This document shows positions 26,438 to 35,000 of a stretch of DNA of 64,000 nt, piece by piece. A model generated the notes under the pieces. The model did not search any database. It saw only the letters and a program-made list of their open reading frames with translations, and had not been told where the DNA came from. Both the position numbers and the translations under genes were made by a program. Within the stretch, counting starts at the first letter, position 1; the number at the start of each line of letters is the position of its first letter. Where the stretch lies: assembly GCA_050011195.1 (NCBI GenBank), contig JBEKJO010000011.1, positions 1-64,000 on the forward strand. Direction: 5' to 3'. The stretch comes from PALSA-1440 sp050011195. Lineage in GTDB: Bacteria > Verrucomicrobiota > Verrucomicrobiia > Limisphaerales > UBA8199.

Positions 26438-26974
26438 ATGAAGATTCGTTGGAATCGCTTCAACATCTATTTGGTGCTCGCGCTGGCCGTGGCCGCGGTT
26501 TGCGGCTGCCACATCTTCGGCGACACCAAAGCCAACAGGCTGCTCAGCACCTTGCGCCTCCATCTGGAAGCCAGCCGCGACGGGACCAAGGCCAACGAAC
26601 CCGTCCCGATCTATCGCGAGAAGCCCGTTATGGTCAACGTGGAGAAAATGCCTTTCCTGACCGAAGCCGACGTGGCCGAGGCCAAGGTGATCAATGCGGT
26701 CGGCGGCTTCGCCCTCTGCATCCAGTTCAACCCTTCCGGCACTGCGCTGCTCGAGGAACTCACCACCGCCAATCGCGGCAGGAGGATTGCCGTCTTCAGT
26801 CAGTTCGGCGAAAAGATCAAAGACCACCGCTGGCTGGCTGCCCCCATCATCGCCCGTCGCATTACCGACGGCGTGTTCACCTTCACCCCAGACGCAACCC
26901 GGGAAGAGTCGGAAGAAATTGCCCTCGGCCTGAACCACGTGGCCAAGAAAGTTAACACATGGGTCGATCGGTAA
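26438..26974 (+). CDS. lipoprotein with stand-alone SecD/SecF P1-head-like domain
   Basis: A 178-residue protein. A signal peptide with VCGC lipobox (probable C24) anchors it to a membrane facing the periplasm. The C-terminal ~100 residues (GGFALCIQFNPSGTALLEEL, TTANRGRRIAVFSQFGEK, PIIARRITDGVFTFTPDATREESEEIALGL) follow the pattern of the P1-head subdomain of SecD, the periplasmic part that helps pull translocated proteins out of the Sec channel. The membrane segments of SecD are absent, so it cannot be a normal SecD. The stop overlaps the start of the M23 peptidase by 16 bases, implying translational coupling. Confidence 0.75.
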   Translation: MKIRWNRFNIYLVLALAVAAVCGCHIFGDTKANRLLSTLRLHLEASRDGTKANEPVPIYREKPVMVNVEKMPFLTEADVAEAKVINAVGGFALCIQFNPSGTALLEELTTANRGRRIAVFSQFGEKIKDHRWLAAPIIARRITDGVFTFTPDATREESEEIALGLNHVAKKVNTWVDR

Positions 26975-27960
26975 TTCACGCGGCGTTTCTCGTTGCGCTC
27001 GCTGCCCAGGCCCAGCCCTTTCAACTTCCCACCGCCAATCACGCGTTATTCGACAAAGGGGGCGAGGAGAGGTTCTTTGTCGGTACCGTTGGCAAACCGT
27101 GGACGACCGGCACCTTCGGCTGTGTGCGCAGCGGCGGCTGGCAACTGCACGAGGGCCTCGACATCCGCTGCCTTCAGCGCGACCAGCACGGCGAGCCAAC
27201 CGATCCGGTCCTGGCCACCGCCGACGGCACCGTCGTCTATATCAACACCCGGCCCTCGCTGTCGAACTACGGCAATTACCTCGTCGTGCGCCACCAGATT
27301 GAGGGCCTGGAGATTTACTCCCTCTGCGCCCACCTGCGCGAAGTCCGCCACGGCTTGACCATCGGGCAGGCCGTCAAGGCGGGTGAGCCCGTCGCCATCA
27401 TGGGCCGCACCGCCAACACGCATGAAGGTATTTCCAAAGACCGCGCCCATGTCCACTTCGAGTTGAACCTGCTCGTCAACGACCGGTTCGCAAGCTGGCA
27501 CAAAAAGACATTTCCCAACCAGCGCAACGATCACGGCGAATGGAACGGCCAAAACCTCCTCGGCATTGATCCGCGGCCCATCCTCCTGGGGCAGCACGAG
27601 CAAGGCCCGAAATTCAGCCTACTCAACTACGTTCAGAACCAGACTGAACTCTGCCGCGTCCTCGTGCGTAAGACCGACTTCCCGTGGGTCAAACGCTACG
27701 CGGCCCTCGTTCGCCCCAACCCCCGCGCCCAACAGGAAGGCATCGCCGGTTACGAAATCGCCCTCAACTTCAACGGCGTCGCCTTCGAACTGATCCCCCG
27801 CGCCGCCTCGGAAATCAAAGGCAACGCCAGGTTCCAACTGTTGTCCGTCAACGAGGCCGAGTATCAGAAGAACCCCGCCCGCCGCCTCGTCGCCAAACGC
27901 GGCGCCCGCTGGGAACTGACCAGCCACGGCTTGACCCAGCTCGAAATGTACGCCTACTAA
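26959..27960 (+). CDS. secreted M23-family (LytM-type) peptidase
   Basis: A 333-residue protein with a signal sequence ending near ALAAQAQP. The peptidase domain spans roughly residues 45-180. WQLHEGLDIRC carries the first zinc histidine and aspartate, VLATADGTVVYI and GNYLVVRHQIEGLEIYSLCAHL are typical M23 strands, and AHVHFELN holds the HxH metal ligands. M23 enzymes cut peptide cross-links in peptidoglycan. A ~150-residue C-terminal region of unknown type follows. The gene overlaps the upstream lipoprotein by 16 bases, so the pair likely works together at the envelope. Confidence 0.88.
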   Translation: MGRSVIHAAFLVALAAQAQPFQLPTANHALFDKGGEERFFVGTVGKPWTTGTFGCVRSGGWQLHEGLDIRCLQRDQHGEPTDPVLATADGTVVYINTRPSLSNYGNYLVVRHQIEGLEIYSLCAHLREVRHGLTIGQAVKAGEPVAIMGRTANTHEGISKDRAHVHFELNLLVNDRFASWHKKTFPNQRNDHGEWNGQNLLGIDPRPILLGQHEQGPKFSLLNYVQNQTELCRVLVRKTDFPWVKRYAALVRPNPRAQQEGIAGYEIALNFNGVAFELIPRAASEIKGNARFQLLSVNEAEYQKNPARRLVAKRGARWELTSHGLTQLEMYAY

Positions 27961-28071
27961 GCCTTTAGCCCGTCCGAAACCATTTAACTCGTTCAGGCGC
28001 CGCGACTGGACCAGCGCTAGTCTGGAAAATACGCCCGACCACCCTCAGGCGTGCGCAGTGAGCTGTCGCCC

Positions 28072-28458
28072 TTAACCCCCTGCCTCCCCCGCCTCCCCGC
28101 CCCCCTTCGCTCCCAACAACCGCTTCTCCTGCTCCTCAATGAACTCCTTTAGCGCCTTGAACTCGCTTACCCCGCTTAACCCCTCAGCCCCGCTTCCCCC
28201 AACCCCCGCCTGGCCTGCCAGCGCGCCCTGTGGAGGCATGGTGAAGAAAGGGCTTGCCGCCGCCTGCGCCGGCAGCGCCGCCGGCGCGTATCCAGCCGGC
28301 ATCGCCTTGTGCCTCACCACCCAACCACCCCGCGTATGCATGATGATCGCCCGCATGTAGCGCCCGCTCTCCCCATTCACATAGCTCAACCGCTCCGCCA
28401 ACACCAGCCGGTCCAGCCGCGTCACCTTCACATCCCTCTCAAACTTAAGCTTCGCCAT
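28072..28458 (-). CDS. hypothetical protein, 128 residues
   Basis: Start at the ATG at 28458, preceded by GAGGGGCG as a possible ribosome-binding site. The frame extends to 28542 but the extra residues are Gly/Arg-rich and unlikely. The N-terminal half (AKLKFERDVKVTRLDRLVLA, ERLSYVNGESGRYMRAIIMH) looks like a small beta domain. An Ala/Pro/Gly-rich linker and a short charged helix (FKALKEFIEEQEKRLLGAK) follow. I do not recognise a family. It has no signal peptide, so it is probably cytoplasmic. It is convergent with the M23 peptidase gene. Confidence 0.6.
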   Translation of the reverse strand: MAKLKFERDVKVTRLDRLVLAERLSYVNGESGRYMRAIIMHTRGGWVVRHKAMPAGYAPAALPAQAAASPFFTMPPQGALAGQAGVGGSGAEGLSGVSEFKALKEFIEEQEKRLLGAKGGGEAGEAGG

Positions 28459-28733
28459 AACGCCCCTCAGTCTATCCTCCGCGCGCCCCCGCCCAAAGCA
28501 TAAAAATCCTCCCCGTTCTCCGCTCCACCCCCGCCCTTCCACCCCTCACCCACCACATCCCCTCTCCGTCCACACCCCGTCCTCACGCCGTCCTCACACT
28601 GCTGCAGAGCCGACTTTGGCACGTAGTCCGACACCCGCGCTAATTCGTGCCTGCCGCCAGCCTCACTTTCCGCTCGCCAGCCCTTGCCGCGTCTGCTAAG
28701 TTTTGTCAGAGAAAAGAACGCAATGACCATCGC

Positions 28734-29654
28734 ATGAAACCGCTCACACATTTTGAGCAATGCGTTGAGAAGGCCTGTGATCCTTGTCGTCCCCCGTGCC
28801 GCCGCGGGGCAGGCGCTGCCTTCACGCTCATCGAGTTGCTGGTGGTCATTGCCATCATCGCCATCCTGGCGGCGCTCCTTTTGCCGGCCCTTTCCCAAGC
28901 CAAAGGCTACGCCCGGAACATCAACTGCGAGAGCAATTTGAAGCAATTGCAGCTCTGCTGGCAAATGTATGCGGATGACTATCATGGCGTGCTCTGTCCG
29001 AATGATTGGATCGCCACTGAGGGGGGTGGAAGCGCCACCGATATGAAGCAAACATCGTGGTGTTTGGGGAATGCCCGCACCGATACGGACACATCAGGCA
29101 TTCAGAACGGTCTTCTCTTCCCCTTCAACACCTCGACCGCCATTTACCACTGCCCGTCTGACATGTCCACCATTGAGGACGCAAACGGGAATCCGCTTCC
29201 CCAACTGCGAACCCGAAGCTACAATATGAGTCAGTCGGTAAACGGTTACGGCAACCTCGTAGATCCGGTATCAGGGTATTATGTGGACGCTCTCCAGCCC
29301 TGTTTCCAAACGCTCTCCGCCATCATCGCTCCGATACCCTCCGCGCTCTTTGTCTTCATAGATGAAAACGAGGTAACGCTCGTGGACGATCAGTTCGGGT
29401 ACCCAATGGTCAATTTTGATTATGGTAGCTGGTGGGACATGCCGTCCAATCGCCATAATCAGGGAGCCAATCTCTCATTCGCGGACGGCCATGTGGAGCG
29501 TTGGAAATGGAGGGCCCCCATGATCGATCCCCTCCCGCCGGAAAATATCGTTCCGGTAAGTTCAGCCCAAATGCCTGACTACATCCGAGTCGGCAATGCC
29601 CTGCGGCAGATCCCGATTGACTGGAGCACTGCTCCCCCCGGCAACGCCCAGTGA
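28734..29654 (+). CDS. pseudopilin-like protein with type II secretion N-terminal leader
   Basis: About 306 residues from the ATG at 28734. The leader (MKPLTHFEQ...RRGAGAA) is followed by FTLIELLVVIAIIAILAALL, the class III signal cut by a prepilin peptidase just before the Phe. Here the residue before the cut is Ala rather than the usual Gly. The mature part has LKQLQLCWQMYADDYHGVL, YHCPSD and LSFADGHVERWKW, the pattern of the large verrucomicrobial/planctomycete DUF1559-like secreted family (the FADGH motif is typical). The role in these phyla is unknown; they occur in dozens of copies and may build surface fibres or be secreted. A second member lies at 40051-40893. Confidence 0.88.
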   Translation: MKPLTHFEQCVEKACDPCRPPCRRGAGAAFTLIELLVVIAIIAILAALLLPALSQAKGYARNINCESNLKQLQLCWQMYADDYHGVLCPNDWIATEGGGSATDMKQTSWCLGNARTDTDTSGIQNGLLFPFNTSTAIYHCPSDMSTIEDANGNPLPQLRTRSYNMSQSVNGYGNLVDPVSGYYVDALQPCFQTLSAIIAPIPSALFVFIDENEVTLVDDQFGYPMVNFDYGSWWDMPSNRHNQGANLSFADGHVERWKWRAPMIDPLPPENIVPVSSAQMPDYIRVGNALRQIPIDWSTAPPGNAQ

Positions 29655-29759
29655 TGGACTTTGCGCCGACTGCTGTAGTGGCCGCAACTTTTGGGTTCCG
29701 CCACCCTTGGACTTCTCGCTTGCGCTCCCGTCCCCTCCTGCTATCTCTGTTTATCGGAT

Positions 29760-30935
29760 ATGAACTATAAAATCTCAAAACGCGCTGCTTCCCTCTCACC
29801 GTCGCTCACGCTGGCCATTGACTCGAAGGCCAAGCAAATGAAAGCCGACGGCCTGGACGTCGTCGGCTTCGGCGCCGGCGAACCGGACTTCGACACCCCC
29901 CAGCACATCAAAGACGCCGCCGCCAAGGCCCTCGCCGCCGGCTTCACCAAATATACCCCCGCCGCCGGCATCCCCGAACTGCGCGCCGCCATCGCCGACA
30001 AACACAAACGCGAAAACGGCCTCACCTACAAACCCTCCCAGGTCATCGTCTCCTGCGGCGGCAAGCACTCCTGCTTCAACGTCATCTTTGCCACCTGCGA
30101 AGAAGGCGACGAAGTCATCATCCCCGCGCCCTACTGGCTGAGCTACCCCGAAATGGTCAAGATGGCCGGCGCCAGGCCCGTCATCGTCCAGACCACCGAC
30201 AAGACCGAGTTCAAGCTCACCCCCGACGCCCTCCGCGCCGCCATCACCCCCCGCACGCGCCTGTTCGTCCTCAACTCCCCCAGCAACCCCACCGGCTCCG
30301 TCTATACGCCCGCCGAAGTCAGAGCCTTGGGCGACATCTGCGTCGAAAAGAACGTCCTCATCATGAGCGACGAAATCTACGAGCACCTCCTCTACGATGG
30401 CGCGACTACCCGCAGCGTCGCCAGCTTCTCCCCGGCCCACTTCGAGCACACCATCATCGTTCACGGCTTTGCCAAAGCCTGGAGCATGACCGGCTGGCGC
30501 CTCGGCTGGTGCGCCGCCCCCGAGGCGATTGCCAAAGCCATTGACGCCATCCAAAGCCACAGCACCAGCAACCCGACCTCCTTTGCCCAGAAAGGCGCTG
30601 TCGCCGCCCTCACCGGGCCGCAGGACCACTTGGCCCTCTGGCTGGCCGAATTCAACAAACGCCGCACCTTTGCCTGGCAGAAACTCAACCGCATCCCGGG
30701 CCTCACCTGCGTCAACGCCAAAGGCGCTTTCTACCTCTTCCCGAACATTGCGAAGACCGGTCTCAAATCCACCGACTTCTGCGCCCGGCTCCTCGAAGCC
30801 GAGAAAGTCGCCGCCGTCCCCGGCATCGCCTTTGGCGCCGACGACTACATCCGCCTCAGCTACGCCACCAGCATGGCCAACATCCAGAAGGGCCTCGAAC
30901 GCCTCGAACGCTTCTGCCAGGGCCTGGCTAAATGA
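29760..30935 (+). CDS. class I/II PLP-dependent aminotransferase (aspartate aminotransferase type)
   Basis: The start is the ATG at 29760 (MNYKISKRAA). About 391 residues with fold-type I motifs: YTPAAGIPELRAAIA, NPTG at 176-179, SDEIYEHL (Asp and Tyr contacting the PLP ring) and FAKAWSMTGWRLG, where K239 forms the Schiff base. YIRLSYA near the C-terminus gives the substrate-carboxylate arginine. This best matches the AspC-like Igamma group that interconverts aspartate and oxaloacetate with glutamate and 2-oxoglutarate; some members also take aromatic acids or prephenate. The codon usage is extremely C-rich in third positions, more than in its neighbours. Confidence 0.92.
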   Translation: MNYKISKRAASLSPSLTLAIDSKAKQMKADGLDVVGFGAGEPDFDTPQHIKDAAAKALAAGFTKYTPAAGIPELRAAIADKHKRENGLTYKPSQVIVSCGGKHSCFNVIFATCEEGDEVIIPAPYWLSYPEMVKMAGARPVIVQTTDKTEFKLTPDALRAAITPRTRLFVLNSPSNPTGSVYTPAEVRALGDICVEKNVLIMSDEIYEHLLYDGATTRSVASFSPAHFEHTIIVHGFAKAWSMTGWRLGWCAAPEAIAKAIDAIQSHSTSNPTSFAQKGAVAALTGPQDHLALWLAEFNKRRTFAWQKLNRIPGLTCVNAKGAFYLFPNIAKTGLKSTDFCARLLEAEKVAAVPGIAFGADDYIRLSYATSMANIQKGLERLERFCQGLAK

Positions 30936-31001
30936 AGCTCCACCGAAATTCGAGACTGGGCCGCCGAGCGAATAGGGCCGTGTGATTAGATCCGAATCCA
31001 C

Positions 31002-31913
31002 ATGAGCCGAGACCCGGCGTCTCTTCGCCTCTCGCCTCTGGCCCAGCCGCCGCGGCCCGTGCCGCTTTCAGTTCGGCTGCAAGTGTTGTTGGGGGGCTAC
31101 ATGAACCAGTTCGGCTGGTTCTTCTTTGGCTTCGGCATGATTTTCTTTTGGTTGTTTGTGTGCCGGGCTGATTTGACCAGTTGGTATCGGTTTGGCGGAC
31201 GGTTGGAAACGGCGCCGGGCCGCGTGGCCGGCAGCAGCGACACCGGCGCAACGGCAGGCGGGAGCAAACACCATCGCGGCACCCCCATTTACAAGAACAA
31301 GTTCTCCTTCCTCGTGGATGACAGGGAATACCACGGTGCCTCCTACGCGACCGGCTACAAACTGCCGGCCGGGAGCGCCGTCACGGTGGAATACGCCCCC
31401 GGCCAGCCGCGCCTTGCCCGAATCCAGGGAATGCGGACAAACGTGTTCGGTCCCGGCGTGCTCTTCGTGTTGATTTTCCCCTTGATCGGGCTGGGCATCA
31501 TCTCGTTCGGCTTGGCTTCCGGGGTGAGAGCGTGCCGGCTGTTGGCTCACGGCGTTCCGACCTCCGCCAAGCTGCTCTTCAAGGAGCCGACCAACATGAG
31601 CGTCAACCGCCGCACGGTTTACAAGTACGCGTTCGTTTTCAAGACCCTCGCCGGCGAAGTCTGCACGGCCACCGCCAAGACCGCCACCGACAGGTTTGCG
31701 AATGACGCCGAGGAACACATCCTCTACGACCTGCGCCAGCCCCAGCGGGCGCTGTTGCTGGACGGCCTGCCCGGCGCGCCGCTAATCGGCGAGGACGGCC
31801 ACCTCGTCAGCCGGCGGCCGGCGTTGGCCCTCTGGTCCTCCATCATTCCCCTGGCCACAATCCTCGGTCATGGATGGTGGGCGCTGCGGTTACTCAGCCA
31901 TTCAGCTCCATAG
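31002..31913 (+). CDS. DUF3592-type membrane protein
   Basis: A 303-residue protein with three likely membrane segments: near residues 38-55 (FGWFFFGFGMIFFWLFV), 150-172 (GPGVLFVLIFPLIGLGIISFG) and the C-terminus (SSIIPLATILGHGWWALRLL). Between the first two lies a domain with FSFLVDDREYHGASYATGYK and GSAVTVEYAPGQPRLARI, the pattern of DUF3592 (variable surface or envelope proteins). A second similar beta domain follows the middle membrane segment. Function is unknown. It is tail-to-tail with the giant repeat protein gene. Confidence 0.75.
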   Translation: MSRDPASLRLSPLAQPPRPVPLSVRLQVLLGGYMNQFGWFFFGFGMIFFWLFVCRADLTSWYRFGGRLETAPGRVAGSSDTGATAGGSKHHRGTPIYKNKFSFLVDDREYHGASYATGYKLPAGSAVTVEYAPGQPRLARIQGMRTNVFGPGVLFVLIFPLIGLGIISFGLASGVRACRLLAHGVPTSAKLLFKEPTNMSVNRRTVYKYAFVFKTLAGEVCTATAKTATDRFANDAEEHILYDLRQPQRALLLDGLPGAPLIGEDGHLVSRRPALALWSSIIPLATILGHGWWALRLLSHSAP

Positions 31914-31954
31914 GAGTGGCAGGTTTATAGAAGCGCACCCCCAGACGCCGTCCA

Positions 31955-31997
31955 AGCGTCTCCGTCAGGAGACGCTCGGAGGTCATTAACTGACCTC
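31955..31997. terminator. pair of hairpins between convergent genes
   Basis: AGCGTCTCC-GTCA-GGAGACGCT (31955-31976, perfect 9 bp) and GAGGTCA-TTAAC-TGACCTC (31979-31997, 7 bp). They lie between two converging genes and may serve both, although neither has a clear T-run. Confidence 0.5.
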
Positions 31998-32022
31998 TTC
32001 AGGAATCAATATTGCGTAATCG

Positions 32023-35000
32023 TTATTGCTCTATCACCACGAATACATTGGTTTTCCTGACGATTCCCCCGGGCAAGGTGAAGCAGGTGGTCGTGTTGGT
32101 TGCAGTAATCGGAGTGCCGTTAGTCGGCCAGCTTGCTCTAGGCACGGCCAGGCTGGTGTTGGTCAGCACATAGTAAACGACGTTTGACACAGACTGCCAG
32201 CACACGACGAAGTTGGTGCCGGTACTGTCAAGGGACGCAGACGTGATCGAGAATGTCGCCGGCAGCGGGTTCACCGTCAGCGTGCCGGTGTTGTAGGTGA
32301 TGCTGTAGTTGGCCGGATTGAAGGTCCCGCCCGAAGCGCTAGAGATGGTAAGCGTATATGAGCCCACCGCCTCATTCGCCGTACCCACTGGCGCACTGCC
32401 GGAGATGACCAGGAGCACCGTCCCAATCGTTTCACCGTTCTGCAGGCCGCTGGCGGTAAATGCCTTGCTGTTATAATTCGTCGTCCCGTCGATGGGTGTC
32501 AACGCCGCCGGAAACGTGCCATAGGTAGTGGTGATGTTGTTGGCGGTAACCGTCAGCGGAGCCGCCGTCACGGTCTGGGACAATGGGCCGGCGGTGCTCG
32601 CCCCATAATTACTGTCGCCGCTATAGACCGCTGTGATGCTGGGATAGACGGCTACGGACAGGGTCGGCAAGTTGAGCGTGGCCAGTCCTGTTCCGGTGTT
32701 AACCGCTACCGGGGAACCTAGCGGCGCGCCGTTGTTGAAGAATTGCACTACGCCGCCATTCGGGACGGGAGAAACAGCCGCCGTAAGGGCTACCGAGCCG
32801 TATGTGCTGCCGCCAGTGGAAGAGAGGGCGGTCGTGGTCTGGTTGGCGGGTGTCACCACCTTCATAATCACGGTTGAGCCGCTGACGGAGGCGGCCGCCG
32901 AGGCGCCGGCGGCCAGGCCATTGCCAGCGACGATGACAGGAATAGCGGGAGCGCCGTTGATGGTGCCGGTGACCCCGTCGGTCACTTGGATCAGACTGTA
33001 AGTGCCGGCGCCCAATGCGCTGATTGCGTTGGTGACGACAATCTGGTTGTTATTAAGTTTCAACGCGCCCTGGAGGATTTCGAGAGCCGGATCGGAAGGA
33101 TCGCCGCTGGTGGACGAGGGCGTGTAGGTCAGGCAAATCGGCTGCGCGCCTAGGTTGACCGTGCCGGCGGAAGCGCCATTGATCGCGGCGGCGCTGCTTC
33201 CCTGGATGGTGCCGCTGCCGCTGGCGTTGAGGGTTGCGTTGGCGCTCAAAGCATAGGCAGGGAAGGCGGACACATCGAAGGTCGCGCCTTCGGCAATGGC
33301 AATCGCCGAAGAATTGCTGATGGAACCGGTGCTGGCCAAGGCCAGGGTGCCGGCGCTGACGGTTGTGGGGCCGGCGTAAGTGTTCGTCCCGCTTAAAGTC
33401 AGCGTATTGCCGTACCCCGCCATGGTCAGTCCGCCCACTCCCGGATAGGTGAACAAATTGGCGAGGGGAATCTGTCCGAGAGAGCCGCCGCTAGGCGTCC
33501 ACTCGAGTTCGCAGATGGCCCCGCCGCCGCCCTGCATATATTCCAGGCGAAAATCGTAGAGGGTGTTGGGATTCAGCGTGATGGCGGCGCTCGTCCTGGT
33601 GGTTGACCCATGGAAGCCCCAATTGTCTATCACCAACTGGCCGTTGACCCAAAGACGGGTCCCGTCGTCCGAAATGGTCGTAAAGGTGTAAGACGACGCC
33701 GAGGTCGTGAGCAACTGCCCGATCCACCGGACACTGAAATCGGTGGTCTGCGGGTAAAGCGGATTCACAGTGGGTTGCGTGAAGTCGGGGATATAAAAGC
33801 TGCTATCCACGCGCGAGACTGCCAGGCCGGTAAAAGCGAGGTTCGTATAGTAAAATCCCTGCAATCCGTTCACCGAAGGGCTGTTGGCATAAGGCAGCGG
33901 GGAATTCTCGATCACGCCGGAAAAAGCGCCCCCGTTCACCGTCAGCGTCCCCCCCTCCAGGTTCACCGTTCCATTGCCGGACAGGGAAGGAAGGGTCTGA
34001 TTCAGGCTGACGATATCCAGAACGCCGGGATTGGTGACGCCTACCGACACCGTGTCCGGAATGACGCTGACAAAGCTGGGGTACGATGCGGGACTGAGCA
34101 CCAAGGTGGCGGGCACCGCATTGCCGCCGCTGACGGTGGTCGTGCCGGAGTAAGTGTTGACGCCGCTGAGAACCTCCTCCCCGCCGGTGATCGCCAGATT
34201 ACCCGTGCCGCTGATGACGCCGGAATACGCGCCGCTGCCGCCCTCCTCGACCACCCCGGATTTCCCGCCATTGATCGTCAGGGTGGCGTTATCGTTGTTC
34301 ACATTGCCTCCGGCCGCCGTCGTGCCGGCCGGCACACCCAGTGTGGCAATGGAATCACTGTAGCCGTTCATGTTAAACGCCCCAGCGTTGGCTATCAGAA
34401 GGGATGAGTTGGTGGGGACACCATAGTTGGCGCCCAGTTTGAGAACGCCGCCGTTGACGGTGGTCAAGCCGCTGTAGGTGTTGGTGGCCGAAAGCACAAT
34501 CGTGCCCGGTTCCGCGGTGAAGGTGATGCCATAGCCGCTGCCGCCGTCGCCAATGACGCCGCTGATCGTGGCGGCGGAGCTGCTGTTGCCGTTGCCCATC
34601 GTGGTGTTGCCATGGAGGGTCACCGGCCCGCTGATCAGGGCGCCATTTTCAATCCGCAACGAGCCATAAGTCTCGGAATTCCCGGCGCCATAGAGATTCA
34701 CGGGACAGGGAATGATGACCCCGCTATTGGCGACATAAAGGGTTCCGCCCGAGGCGACGTTGACGGTTGCGGCGCTGTTCAAATTGACGCCGGTGGTGAG
34801 AATTTGGGCCTTGGCGGTGCTGCCGGGACTGGTGGGACAATTGAGCGTGCCGGTAAAACTGGACATCGAACCGCCCAGTTGAAGGTTGTTGCTGGCGGTT
34901 TCTACGAGGTTAACGGTTCCGGGTCCGCTGATGGCGTTGGCCAGAATGATGTTGTTGCCGACGATGCCCACGTCCAAGGCGCCGTTGGCGTTGACCGTGA

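Noticed and set aside
26244..26441. 65-residue plus-strand frame (Gly/Phe/Leu-rich)
   Set aside because: It is antisense to the small basic protein, whose composition is far more protein-like.
29796..31001. 401-residue minus-strand frame opposite the aminotransferase
   Set aside because: Antisense shadow caused by C-rich third codon positions; Gly/Asp-rich with no domain.
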